From Bordetella parapertussis (GTDB lineage Bacteria; Pseudomonadota; Gammaproteobacteria; Burkholderiales; SG8-41): a DNA stretch of 64,000 nucleotides. Shown here piece by piece: positions 54,001 to 62,878 of the stretch; the first letter of the stretch is position 1, and every line of letters starts with the position of its first letter. The stretch covers positions 1 through 64,000 of the forward strand of contig CAMDRT010000003.1 of NCBI GenBank assembly GCA_945906815.1. The letters are read 5' to 3'. The position numbers and the translations under genes are program-made. Under the pieces are notes generated by a model. It ran no database searches, was not told the DNA's origin, and saw nothing but the letters and a program-made list of their open reading frames with translations.

Positions 54001-55275
54001 ATGACCGAACCAATCATTATTTGCCCCAACTGCAAGACCGAGATCAAACTCACGGAATCTCTTGCCGCGCCGTTGCTGGCGGCGACCAAGCTGGATTTCG
54101 ACAAGCGCCTCGCGCAGAAAGATGCCGACATCGCCGCGCGTGAATCGACGTTGCGTGAGCGTGAGGACGCGATAACCAAGGCCAAAGAAGCCATCGATGA
54201 CCAGGTCGCCGAAAAACTCAAACAGGAACGCACGAAGATCGCTGCCGAAGAAGCGAAAAAAGCCAAACTGATGTCGGCCCATGACATTGAGCAAAAAATA
54301 AATACAATCAATGAGTTAAATGAAGTCCTCAAGCAACGAGACGAAAAACTCGCTGAAGCTCAGAAGGCGCAGGCGGATCTGATTCGCAAACAGCGCGAAC
54401 TGGATGATGCCAAGCGCGAAGTCGAACTCACCGTCGAAAAGCGCATACAAGAGGGACTCGCAGCCACGCGCGAGCAGGCGCGCAAGGAAGTCGAGGAGCA
54501 GCAAAAACTCAAGGTCGCGGAAAAAGAGCAAACCATACTCGCGATGCAAAAGCAGATCGAGGAACTCAAGCGCCGCGCCGAACAGGGGTCGCAGCAGTTG
54601 CAGGGCGAAGTGCAGGAACTGGAACTTGAATATCTGCTGCGCGCCAAATTCCCATTCGACAACATAGAGCCCGTGCCCAAAGGCGAATTTGGCGGCGACG
54701 CGGTGCAACGTGTGGTCAGCGCAAGCGGCCAGCCGAGCGGCACGATACTTTGGGAATCGAAACGTACAAAAAACTGGAGCGACGGCTGGCTGGTCAAGCT
54801 GCGTGAGGATCAGCGCACCGCGAAAGCAGAAATTGCTGTCCTCGTCAGTCAGGTGCTGCCCAAGGGCGTGGAATCCTTTGATGTTGTTGATGGAGTTTGG
54901 GTGACCAGCCCACGCACCGCGATGCCGGTCGCTGTAGTGTTGCGGCAATCACTGATGGAAATCGCCATGGCGCGGCAGGCATCTGAGGGCCAGCAGACCA
55001 AGACCGAGATGGTTTACCAGTATCTGACCGGGCCTCGTTTTCGCCATCGCGTTGAAGCCATCGTCGAAGCGTTTTCCTCAATGCAGGAAGACCTCGACAA
55101 AGAACGTAAAGCCATCATGAGGCAATGGGCCAAGCGTGAAGAGCAAATTGAAAGGGTGATGGGCGCGACGGTAGGGATGTATGGGGATTTGCAGGGGATT
55201 GCGGGGAAGTCGTTGCAGGAGATCGAGGGGTTGGAGCTAAGCGAAAAAAAGGGATTGTTTGTTGCCGGAAGCTAA
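54001..55275 (+). CDS. DUF2130 family protein
   Basis: A 424-aa cytosolic protein. The N-terminal CPNC suggests half of a small metal-binding knuckle; a very long coiled coil covers about residues 30-210 (Glu/Lys/Gln/Ala rich); the C-terminal globular domain contains GTILWESKRTKNWSDGWLVKL, whose E-S-K could be part of a PD-(D/E)xK-like nuclease core as in RmuC-type proteins. ATG 54001 follows GGAG with 8-nt spacing. Function unknown; commonly found in accessory regions near toxin-antitoxin genes. Confidence 0.8.
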   Translation: MTEPIIICPNCKTEIKLTESLAAPLLAATKLDFDKRLAQKDADIAARESTLREREDAITKAKEAIDDQVAEKLKQERTKIAAEEAKKAKLMSAHDIEQKINTINELNEVLKQRDEKLAEAQKAQADLIRKQRELDDAKREVELTVEKRIQEGLAATREQARKEVEEQQKLKVAEKEQTILAMQKQIEELKRRAEQGSQQLQGEVQELELEYLLRAKFPFDNIEPVPKGEFGGDAVQRVVSASGQPSGTILWESKRTKNWSDGWLVKLREDQRTAKAEIAVLVSQVLPKGVESFDVVDGVWVTSPRTAMPVAVVLRQSLMEIAMARQASEGQQTKTEMVYQYLTGPRFRHRVEAIVEAFSSMQEDLDKERKAIMRQWAKREEQIERVMGATVGMYGDLQGIAGKSLQEIEGLELSEKKGLFVAGS

Positions 55276-55332
55276 TGCGAACAGAGTACAACTTCGGTAT
55301 GAATTCTCGGAAATTTATTTGTGGAGCTAACG

Positions 55333-55626
55333 ATGAACAGATCCGCCGTACTGAAACTGTTGAATGAGCACCGCGAGCAGGTGCGCGAGCGCTTCGGTGC
55401 GAAGCGCTTGGCCCTGTTCGGTTCGGCGGCACGCGATGAACTGCGGGCGGATAGTGATATTGACGTGCTAGTGGAATTTGATGGCCCGGCGACGTTTGAC
55501 GGGTATTTCGACCTGAAGACTTTTCTTGAGCAACTATTGGGGCGACCGGTCGATCTGGTCACTGAAAAAGGTCTAAAGCCACGCGCACGCCGGCACGTCG
55601 AGAAAGATCTAATCCATGTCGCGTAG
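55333..55626 (+). CDS. mntA: MNT-domain antitoxin nucleotidyltransferase MntA
   Basis: A 97-aa minimal nucleotidyltransferase, intact. The motif GSAARDELRADSDIDVLVEF has GS and the Asp pair DxD needed for AMP transfer; EKGLKPRARRHVEKDLIHVA is the usual end. In MntA-HepT systems it AMPylates the toxin's Tyr to silence it. ATG 55333 is preferred over GTG 55321. Overlaps hepT by 11 bp, the standard arrangement. Confidence 0.88.
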   Translation: MNRSAVLKLLNEHREQVRERFGAKRLALFGSAARDELRADSDIDVLVEFDGPATFDGYFDLKTFLEQLLGRPVDLVTEKGLKPRARRHVEKDLIHVA

Positions 55627-55989
55627 CTGGCGGCTCTATCTGGACGACTTGATCGAAAGCGCGGAGAAGATCGGGCGTTTCGTGGCGGGTCGCACATTCG
55701 CTAGCGTCAGCGCGGACGAGGCGGTCTTCGACGCCATCCTGTTCAATCTCCAGGTGATTGGAGAGGTGGTCAAAAAGCTTCCCGGCGAAGCGCGGTCCGC
55801 GATGCCCGATGCGATTGGTGCCGGGCCTGCCCGCCTGCGCGACCTGATGGCTCATCCATTATTTTCGCGCTCGACGCGGAAATTATCTGGGAAGTGGTCA
55901 CGACGCATGTGCCGAGATTGCTGGAGCAGGCGCGCATGTTGCGGGATCAGGTGGATAGAGACGGCATCGCTGGGGACAATCCGCCGTGA
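55616..55989 (+). pseudogene. hepT: HEPN toxin HepT (DUF86), frameshifted at the catalytic motif
   Basis: Begins MSRSWRLYLDDLIESAEKIG and runs normally to RLRDLMAH (Arg75-x4-His80), the HEPN RNase motif. The next codons should give a Tyr two residues after the His. Instead two extra bases between 55856 and 55866 push the frame out. Removing them restores FALDAEIIWEVVTTHVPRLL and a stop at 55987-55989, giving the expected length. The shift removes the Tyr and the last helix, so the toxin is probably dead unless this is an assembly error. Confidence 0.8.
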
Positions 55990-56101
55990 ATCGCCACCTC
56001 AATGTCATCGCCACCCTGGAGATACTCGATCAGGTATCGCTGAGAACATGACGCTTGCGGGCTTGGCCAAACAGTACGGCAATTAATTCTATTTTCTCAA
56101 T

Positions 56102-56986
56102 ATGACTACCACGAACCGCAACCCAGAACCACCGATCTGCCCCGGCCCCGATCTCAACACCCGCAAGCCTTCATTCGCCTTGCCCCCTGGCGCCACTGAT
56201 AGCCACGCCCATGTGTTTGGCGAGCGCGAAAAATACGCTTATGCCGCCGACCGGCTATACACGCCGGCACCGGTATTTCTGCAAGACTATCTTGCCATGC
56301 ACGATGCGGTGGGTTTCACGCGCGGCGTGGTGGTGCAGTCGGGCGTGCATGGCACCAACAACAGTGTGATCGTCGATGCCATCGCGCGCTCACAGGGTCG
56401 GCTGCGCGGCATTGCGTTGCTGCGTGAGGACATTGCCGATGCCGAACTCGATGCGCTCGAGCTAGCGGGGGTGCGCGGCTTTCGCGCGAATCTGGTGGCG
56501 AAAGTCGGCGTGCAGTTCGACGCAGCAAAAAAACTTGCCGCGCGTGTGGCGCGTCTGGGCTGGCATGCGCAGTTTTTGCTGGATATCGAAAATTTTCCGG
56601 ATTTTGATCGCGTTGCAGCCGCATTTCCAAGTGTGATGATGATTGATCACATGGGCCGGCCGGATGTTGCGCAGGGCGTAAACGCGCCGGGCTTTCAGGC
56701 ACTGATACGCGCACTTAAGAGCGGGCGCGTGTGGACGAAACTGTCCGCGCCGTACCGTACTTCCCGCGCGCCGATACCCTATGACGATTTAACGCCGTTC
56801 GCGCGTGCGCTGGTGGCCGCGGCGCCCGAACAACTGGTGTTCGGCACCGACTGGCCGCACGTGATGATGGAAAGCGCCATGCCCAATACCGGCGCGCTGG
56901 TGGAACAGCTTGCGGTGTGGGTGCCAGATTCTGCTACGCGAACAAAAATCCTGGTGGACAATCCCGCCCGCTTATATCGTTTTTGA
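56102..56986 (+). CDS. Amidohydrolase 2 family (LigI-like) hydrolase
   Basis: A 294-aa TIM-barrel amidohydrolase related to 2-pyrone-4,6-dicarboxylate lactonase. ATDSHAHVFGE gives the first HxH metal motif (about residues 36-46), QFLLDIENFP and MMIDHMGRPD the strand-end His residues, and LVFGTDWPHVMME the catalytic Asp. Likely hydrolyses a lactone or related aromatic-degradation product. It follows the defence patch and converges with the SDR gene. Confidence 0.87.
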   Translation: MTTTNRNPEPPICPGPDLNTRKPSFALPPGATDSHAHVFGEREKYAYAADRLYTPAPVFLQDYLAMHDAVGFTRGVVVQSGVHGTNNSVIVDAIARSQGRLRGIALLREDIADAELDALELAGVRGFRANLVAKVGVQFDAAKKLAARVARLGWHAQFLLDIENFPDFDRVAAAFPSVMMIDHMGRPDVAQGVNAPGFQALIRALKSGRVWTKLSAPYRTSRAPIPYDDLTPFARALVAAAPEQLVFGTDWPHVMMESAMPNTGALVEQLAVWVPDSATRTKILVDNPARLYRF

Positions 56987-57019
56987 GAGTCGGTTTGGGG
57001 CGGGCTGCACTGCGGGAAA

Positions 57020-57724
57020 TCAACTCAGCGCGGTCACCGGCAGCGCAGCGCCATGCACGGCGCGTGCGGCATCCGAGGCGAGGAACACGATCACGTTCGC
57101 CAAATCCGCCGGCGCGACCCACTTCGCCGGATTGGCCTTGGGCATTGCCGCGCGGTTTTCGGGGGTGTCGATAATGGTCGGCAGCACGCAGTTGACGTTG
57201 ATGTTCTGCTCACGCAGTTCCGCGGCCATCGCCTCGGTCATGCGGATCACTGTGCTTTTTGACGCGGTGTATGCGCCCATCTGCGCCACGCCCTTTTGCG
57301 CGGCGAAAGCCCCGACGTTGACGATCTTGCCACCCCCTGCAGCTACCATGTGCGGCACCACCGCGCGCACCGTGTGTAGCAGCGTGCGGGTGTTGATGTC
57401 GAACAGGAAGTTCCAGTTCTCGTCCGAAGTCTCATGCACCGTTTCGCCCATGCGGAATCCGCCGGCGATGTTGCACAGCACGTCGATGCGTCCGTAGCGC
57501 GTGAGTGCGGCTTGCGCAACACCTGTCGCCCCCGCCATCTCGAGTAGATTCGCGGGCGCGAACGAGCGGTGTTCGTCCTCCGCTCCAAAGGCCGCCTGCA
57601 GACTCTCGCGTTTTAAATCCACCAGCACCAGGTTTGCGCCTAGATCGGCAAACGCCTTGGCCACGGCCTGGCCCAGATTGCCGGCCGCGCCGGTGACGAT
57701 GACAGTACGAGTGCCGAAGCTCAT
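57020..57724 (-). CDS. Short-chain dehydrogenase/reductase
   Basis: A 234-aa classical SDR. Cofactor loop VTGAAGNLGQAVAKAF, LVLVDLKRE suggests an acidic residue after strand two and so NAD preference, NIAGG, and the YTASKS active-site Tyr and Lys. The usual catalytic Ser is in a VNVGAFAA segment with Ala/Gly instead, which is seen in some members. ATG 57724 has GAAGGA upstream; the open frame extends 15 codons further. Substrate unknown. Confidence 0.88.
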   Translation of the reverse strand: MSFGTRTVIVTGAAGNLGQAVAKAFADLGANLVLVDLKRESLQAAFGAEDEHRSFAPANLLEMAGATGVAQAALTRYGRIDVLCNIAGGFRMGETVHETSDENWNFLFDINTRTLLHTVRAVVPHMVAAGGGKIVNVGAFAAQKGVAQMGAYTASKSTVIRMTEAMAAELREQNINVNCVLPTIIDTPENRAAMPKANPAKWVAPADLANVIVFLASDAARAVHGAALPVTALS

Positions 57725-57782
57725 GTTCCTTCTCCCGAATACGCTGTGGACAGGGTGTGCAGACTGCATTCTGCCACGCCGC

Positions 57783-58598
57783 TCAGCGTTGGCAGGTCGC
57801 GCAATAGAATGTCGAGCGCTGCCCCTGCTGCAAGCGCTTAATCACTGTGCCACACAGGTGACAGGGTTGCCCCTCGCGGTTATATACCGCGAAATGACTC
57901 TGAAAATTACCCGCCATACCGTCGCTGCCGACATAATCGCGTATGCTGCTGCCGCCCGCGGTGATGGCTGCGCTCAGGGTCTCCCGCACCGCACTGGCCA
58001 ATGCGTCACAGCGCGCGCGGGTGAGCCGCCTCGCGGCGATGCGCGGGCTTACGCCGGCGCGGAACAGCGCTTCGCTGGCGTAGATATTGCCCACGCCTAC
58101 CACCACGTGACTGTCCATGATGACGAGCTTGATCGCGGCGCTGCGCTTGCGTGTGGCGTTGTAGAGCGCCGTGCCGTTGAATGCGTCGGACAACGGCTCG
58201 GGTCCCAGCGCCGCGAACAGCGGGTGTTTCGAGACGTCGCCGCTATGCCATAGCACCAGGCCGAAGCGCCGCGGGTCGCGCAGGCGTACTGTCTTGCCGT
58301 GGGCCAGCAGCAGATCGAAGTGGTCGTGTTTTTCCGGCGGCGTGTCACGAGCTACCAGCCACAAGCGCCCCGACATGCCCAGATGCACAATCAATGTGCC
58401 TATACCGCAATCGACCAGCAAATATTTGGCGCGCCGTGTCAGCGCGTGTATGGTCAGGCCCGCCACGCAGAGGGGCAAGGCATGCGAAATGGGCTGTCGC
58501 ATGCGCCGCTCGCGCACCACAGCGTGTGTGATGCGCACGCCCACCATTGCCGCGAGCAGGCCGCGGCGCGTGGTTTCGACTTCGGGGAGTTCGGGCAT
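57783..58598 (-). CDS. mutM: Formamidopyrimidine-DNA glycosylase MutM
   Basis: A 271-aa base-excision repair enzyme removing oxidised purines such as 8-oxoguanine. The N terminus after Met is PELPEVETTRRGL with the catalytic Pro and Glu; a conserved Lys lies in RAKYLLVD; the C-terminal zinc finger is CHLCGTVIKRLQQGQRSTFYCATC. Divergently placed to the ABC/TPR group as usual near lolB in betaproteobacteria. Confidence 0.97.
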   Translation of the reverse strand: MPELPEVETTRRGLLAAMVGVRITHAVVRERRMRQPISHALPLCVAGLTIHALTRRAKYLLVDCGIGTLIVHLGMSGRLWLVARDTPPEKHDHFDLLLAHGKTVRLRDPRRFGLVLWHSGDVSKHPLFAALGPEPLSDAFNGTALYNATRKRSAAIKLVIMDSHVVVGVGNIYASEALFRAGVSPRIAARRLTRARCDALASAVRETLSAAITAGGSSIRDYVGSDGMAGNFQSHFAVYNREGQPCHLCGTVIKRLQQGQRSTFYCATCQR

Positions 58599-58612
58599 TG
58601 GGGTGCTGTTGG

Positions 58613-58757
58613 GCGTGAAGGGTGAAGGGGTGAAGGGGTGAACGAGTGAACGGGTGAACGGGTGAATGGGTGAAGCTCTCCCTTTTCCTTACCCTTGCAA
58701 GGGACAGGGGAACAACGAGGGGTTACTCGTTCACCCGTTCACTTTTCACCCCTCACC
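58613..58757. repeat. Tandem octamer repeat and inverted copy between mutM and DUF4340-like gene
   Basis: Eight consecutive octamers of GGTGAACG type run from 58613 to 58676 (variants GGTGAAGG, AGTGAACG, GGTGAATG). A partly complementary set (CGTTCACC, CGTTCACT) lies at 58728-58757, so the region can fold into a long stem. In between is the perfect palindrome CCCTTGCAAGGG near 58692. It lies upstream of mutM and at the 3' end of the ABC operon. No coding seen. Confidence 0.7.
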
Positions 58758-59586
58758 GTCCTGTAGGCGGCGACATCATTTTTTTACCTATATCACCAAC
58801 GAACACGAACTGCAGACCGAGGTCGGTGCGACGTACGATGAGTTCGGGTTCGGTTTGTACTAGGCCGAGCGTAATCCTGGTGCCCGCTTTGAGCGTGATG
58901 TGAATGTCACTGGCGGGTTTGCGCGCATCACTCACTTCAGTGCGCAGCGCGCTGCCTGCGCGCCACTGCGCGACCCAGCGGTTGTAATCGTCTTGCGAGA
59001 GGTCGCCAGCGGGCGGGGTGGTGCTCCATTTTTTTTCGTCGGTGGCGAGAGTGAACGCGCCAAACTCAAAGCGCAGCGGCACGTCATTGGGTGCCAGCAC
59101 GCTGCGCCGCAACAGCGCCTGCGCATGTGCCGGCACGGCAGCGGCGTAGCGCAATGGCAGCGGGAAAATCTGATTTTGCGTGAGCATGTATTGTTCGCGC
59201 GTGACGGTGTTGATGGCACCGAACGCAAAGCGTTGATCGTTGATGAGGAGTTCTGTTGCGGGAGTGTCGAGCTCGAACTTCGTAGCTGCCGACGCCGGGT
59301 ACCGCAGCGCGCTTTTGGCTTCGAGCACCGCCAGCAGCCGCAGCACCTGAAATTCGTCCGCCGGCGCCTGGATCGGCTCGGTCATGAACCACGCAGCATC
59401 GCGCTTTTCCAGCGCCGCCAGCGTCCGGCCTTTGTGTTGCACACGCAGCGTGCGTGCGTCAGCGGGCTTGAGTGTTGAGACCGCGTGCGCAGGGCCTTGC
59501 GGCTGAGGCGGCTTTAGCCACACCCACAAGCCCAGCGCGATGACGCAGGCAGCCAGTGCGCCGAGGGTAAGCCAGCGTTTGCGCAC
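58753..59586 (-). CDS. DUF4340-like membrane-anchored protein
   Basis: A 277-aa protein with one N-terminal membrane helix (TLGALAACVIALGLWVWL) and a beta-rich periplasmic part: RVQHKGRTLAALEKRDAAWF, LLAVLEAKSALRYPAS and FELDTPATELLINDQRFAFG. This pattern suits DUF4340 proteins found with Gld-type ABC genes. GTG 59586 overlaps the upstream stop by one base, so it is the last gene of a coupled operon. Function unknown. Confidence 0.7.
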   Translation of the reverse strand: MRKRWLTLGALAACVIALGLWVWLKPPQPQGPAHAVSTLKPADARTLRVQHKGRTLAALEKRDAAWFMTEPIQAPADEFQVLRLLAVLEAKSALRYPASAATKFELDTPATELLINDQRFAFGAINTVTREQYMLTQNQIFPLPLRYAAAVPAHAQALLRRSVLAPNDVPLRFEFGAFTLATDEKKWSTTPPAGDLSQDDYNRWVAQWRAGSALRTEVSDARKPASDIHITLKAGTRITLGLVQTEPELIVRRTDLGLQFVFVGDIGKKMMSPPTGR

Positions 59587-60959
59587 TACAACGCCTTGCG
59601 CCGCCGCCACCACACCACTATGCCGCTAATCGCGAACACCAGTGGCAGCAGCAACAGGAAGGTAAACGCTAACAGATACAACAAGGTCTGATCGATGTTG
59701 ATCTGCACATCGGCTGCCGGCCGCGGCGGGATCGCGATCAGCTTGTCGTCGCCGCTGAGCCAGTTGAGCATCGCCACACCCAATTGCAGATTGCCGCCGT
59801 TGCCCAAAAACGAATTTGACAAAAACGCGCCATTGCCCACCACCACCACGCGCTGCTGACGCTCACCTGCCATAGCACCCGCAGTGCGTTCAAACGCGGT
59901 GGCAATATTAATCGGCCCCTGAAAATCACGATCCTTGTCAAATACGGTCTTGTCGTCGAGCTTGCCGGTTTCGACCCATCCGCGTTGTGCGACCTCGATC
60001 AGCGGCGTCATGCGCCAACCCTCGCGCTCGTCCGCGCCGATCTGGCGGCTGCCGGGAAACAGCGTGTTCAGGCGAAACGCGCCGGTGATGGCATGGCGTG
60101 CGTAGTTTGAACCGACGGCGAGCGTGGGCGGGCCGCTGCGCGGCTTTAACGACGGATCAACCACCGTGCCGGGGGTTAACACCAGGCCTAGAAACTCCGC
60201 CACCGGCTCCAGGCCGCGCAAGGGTTCGGGATCCACCAACCACAGCAGATTGCCACCGCTTTCGAGGTGCGCGCGCAGCTTCGCGATTTCACTCTCCTGC
60301 AAATTCGCTTGCGGGCTGGCGATGATCAAGGCGGCAGCGTTACGCGGTACATCCTGCGCGATCGATAGATTCAAACGGGACAGTGTGTAGCCCTTCAACT
60401 GCAACTGGCGGCCGAATTCGCCGAGATCGTGATTGGCGACGCCATCGAGTTTGCGCTCACCGTGGCCATCGAGCCAGTACACCACGGTGTTGCTGGTGCG
60501 CGTGAGACGTAGCAGCGCGTTGACGAAGTTATGCTCGTTGAATTCACCCAGTGGCAGATGCTCGGTGCGGCGCTGGTGTTCAATTACCAGTTCGTTGGGC
60601 GAACGCAGTCCCGCCGCGTTGGCGCGCTTGGGGTCGTCGCGCGGATCGACCAAGGTCAGCGAGAGATCGGGTTTGATGCGTTGCCACGGGCGCAATTTTT
60701 CCTGCACCAGTTTGTGGACATCGTTGCCGCTGCCGTCTTTTGCCATGGCGTAGGCGGTGACTGTCACCGGGCCGTCGAATTGCCGCAGCGCCTCCTGCGT
60801 GCCTTGCGCCAGCGTGTTGCGCGCGTTGGCGGTGACATCCCGCTCGACGCGATACTCGCGCGCCAACCACGCCAGCAGCATCACCAGCGCGAGCAACAGC
60901 AGCGTGTAGATCCAGCCTTGCGCGAGCAACTGCGCGCGGACTTTGCGGGTGATGTTCAT
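59586..60959 (-). CDS. GldG-like ABC-associated periplasmic-facing protein
   Basis: A 457-aa membrane protein with a helix at each end (WIYTLLLLALVMLLAWL near 17-33; LLYLLAFTFLLLLPLVFAIS near 430-449) and a large extracytoplasmic domain similar to GldG (DPRDDPKRANAAGLRSPNEL, VVYWLDGHGERKL, NLLWLVDPEPLRGLEPVAEF). In Bacteroidota GldG works with GldA/GldF in gliding; in proteobacteria the homologues are uncharacterised ABC partners. Ten bp from the permease gene. Confidence 0.82.
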   Translation of the reverse strand: MNITRKVRAQLLAQGWIYTLLLLALVMLLAWLAREYRVERDVTANARNTLAQGTQEALRQFDGPVTVTAYAMAKDGSGNDVHKLVQEKLRPWQRIKPDLSLTLVDPRDDPKRANAAGLRSPNELVIEHQRRTEHLPLGEFNEHNFVNALLRLTRTSNTVVYWLDGHGERKLDGVANHDLGEFGRQLQLKGYTLSRLNLSIAQDVPRNAAALIIASPQANLQESEIAKLRAHLESGGNLLWLVDPEPLRGLEPVAEFLGLVLTPGTVVDPSLKPRSGPPTLAVGSNYARHAITGAFRLNTLFPGSRQIGADEREGWRMTPLIEVAQRGWVETGKLDDKTVFDKDRDFQGPINIATAFERTAGAMAGERQQRVVVVGNGAFLSNSFLGNGGNLQLGVAMLNWLSGDDKLIAIPPRPAADVQINIDQTLLYLLAFTFLLLLPLVFAISGIVVWWRRRKAL

Positions 60960-60969
60960 GGCCGCACCA

Positions 60970-61740
60970 TCAGCCGCGCAGCCGTCGCGCTTCCAGCTGG
61001 CGCACGGTGAGCGCGAGAAACAGTGCCGCCAGCAACAGCAGGCAAATGATGGCGTAACTGTCGATCAAGCCGCGCCCCAGTGGTTCGAAATTTTTTACCG
61101 GCGAGAATACCTGTGCGAACGCTGCCAGCACCCCGAGGCCGCGCGCGTGCAGGTTGTCGGCCACGTGCTCGCCCATGAACACCATCGCCAGCAGTGCGCC
61201 GAACGCCCCCAGTGCCGCCACCAGGGGCTGCGTGGTAAGACTCGACACATACAAACTCACGGCCGAAAACGCCGCGGCGGTGAGTGCGAGGCCGAGCACG
61301 ATGCTGCCGATCAAGCGGTAGTCGAGTGTTGTGGCGACACTGAGAGACAACGGCATAATTGCCACTAAACCAAAAATAATCAATAACATACAGAATAACG
61401 CTAAAAACTTTCCCAGCACGATATCGAGCATCGAAATGGGCGCCGAGGTGAGCAGCACCATGGTTTGATTGCGGCGTTCTTCGGCGATCAAGCGCATTGC
61501 CAGCAGCGGCACGGCAAACAACAGGATCGCTGCGGTGATGGAAAACGTCGGTGCTGCGACCAATTCGGTGAAGCCGGGTGGGCTGGGCAATTGCAGCAAC
61601 TGCGGCTGTATCTGCAAAAAATCATCGAAGCGTTTGAGAAAGCCGTAACCGACGATGACCTGCACCAACGTCAGCACCACCCACGCGATGGGCGAAATAA
61701 ACAGCGACTTCAGATCTTTGCCGGCGATGGTCAAGATCAT
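60970..61740 (-). CDS. ABC-2 type permease (GldF/NosY-like)
   Basis: A 256-aa integral membrane protein with six hydrophobic segments, ABC-2 fold: KDLKSLFISPIAWVVLTLVQ at the start, LLFAVPLLAMRLIAEERRNQ with the EER signature, and LTSAPISMLDIVLGKFLALF. It overlaps the ATPase gene by ATGA. Together with the ATPase and GldG-like protein it forms an export or membrane-remodelling complex of unknown substrate. Confidence 0.88.
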   Translation of the reverse strand: MILTIAGKDLKSLFISPIAWVVLTLVQVIVGYGFLKRFDDFLQIQPQLLQLPSPPGFTELVAAPTFSITAAILLFAVPLLAMRLIAEERRNQTMVLLTSAPISMLDIVLGKFLALFCMLLIIFGLVAIMPLSLSVATTLDYRLIGSIVLGLALTAAAFSAVSLYVSSLTTQPLVAALGAFGALLAMVFMGEHVADNLHARGLGVLAAFAQVFSPVKNFEPLGRGLIDSYAIICLLLLAALFLALTVRQLEARRLRG

Positions 61741-62729
61741 GGCCGCGTCGCCCGTTGCGTGTTCGTCAATTCGTCACGGCGCGTGAGATTGACAAACACA
61801 TCTTCCAGATTCGTTTGCGCCGGGCCGATCTGGCGCAGTCCCCACTGACGCTCCGCAGCCAGCGCCACGATGCGCGCGGTGGGGTCTGCCGCCGCCGCGA
61901 CGTGCACGCGAATGAGGTTTTCAGCGGCAGGTCCCGCTGGCTCAACACGCTCGACGCCGGGGATGGCGAGCCATTCTTCCAGTGCGGGCGGTTGCTGCAA
62001 CGCTACCAGCAGGGTGCGCCCGCTATGCAACTGTTGCAGCGCGCCGATGGTATCTGCATATACCATTTTCCCGTGGTGCATGATTTGCACGCGGTCGCAG
62101 AGGGCTTCGACTTCGGACAGGATATGCGTGGACAGAAGCACGCTGTGCGCGCTGCCGAGTTCGCGTATCAAAGCGCGGATATCGCGGATCTGATTGGGGT
62201 CGAGACCCACAGTCGGTTCATCGAGAATAATCACCTCGGGTTCATGCACAATGGCTTGTGCGATGCCCACACGCTGCTGGTAGCCCTTAGACAGCGTGCC
62301 GATCAGTTTGCGACCGACGTCCCCAAGACCGCAGCGTTCGCGCGCGCGATTGACCGCCGCAGTGCGGCGTGCCCTGGGCACGCGATGCAGGCGTGCCGCG
62401 AACTCGAGATATTCGACGACGTTAAGGTCGCGGTAGAGCGGCGGTATTTCGGGCAGGTAACCGAGGTGCGCCTTGGCCGCTACCGGCGCTTCGAGCATAT
62501 CCACGCCGCAGATACTGACCGACCCGGTGGTGGGCGCCAGATTGCCGGTCAACATCTGCAGGGTGGTGGTTTTGCCCGCGCCGTTGGGACCCAGAAAGCC
62601 GAGCACTTCGCCCTGCCGCAAGTGCAAAGCTACGCCATCCACGGCTGCATGTGCGCCGAAGCGGCGGGACAAACCGCTGGCGCGAATGGTTATCGCCGCC
62701 GCGATCGCAGAGGGCGCTGAAGATGACAT
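61737..62729 (-). CDS. ABC transporter ATP-binding protein (GldA/NosF-like)
   Basis: A 330-aa ABC ATPase. Walker A LGPNGAGKTT (near residue 48), signature LSKGYQQRVGIAQAI, Walker B VIILDEPTVGLDPNQI and the H-loop LLSTHIL. A C-terminal 100-residue extension with a beta-rich fold is typical of the ABC-2 exporters. First gene of the four-gene minus-strand operon. Confidence 0.92.
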   Translation of the reverse strand: MSSSAPSAIAAAITIRASGLSRRFGAHAAVDGVALHLRQGEVLGFLGPNGAGKTTTLQMLTGNLAPTTGSVSICGVDMLEAPVAAKAHLGYLPEIPPLYRDLNVVEYLEFAARLHRVPRARRTAAVNRARERCGLGDVGRKLIGTLSKGYQQRVGIAQAIVHEPEVIILDEPTVGLDPNQIRDIRALIRELGSAHSVLLSTHILSEVEALCDRVQIMHHGKMVYADTIGALQQLHSGRTLLVALQQPPALEEWLAIPGVERVEPAGPAAENLIRVHVAAAADPTARIVALAAERQWGLRQIGPAQTNLEDVFVNLTRRDELTNTQRATRP

Positions 62730-62878
62730 CGATAAGTGTGGCTTAACAAGCGTCGCTTGTGGAGAGTGCGGAATATACCTAAACTGTGAAACTTAATGAA
62801 GCGCTGTGGCTCAAAACGCTTGAATAATCATTTGCTTATTTCATTTTTATAGCTGTTGTCGCGAAACCTCTCCTGCTC

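Noticed and set aside
58613..58676. Tandem octamers considered as a CRISPR-like array
   Set aside because: Units are only 8 bp with no spacers, so it is a simple tandem repeat.
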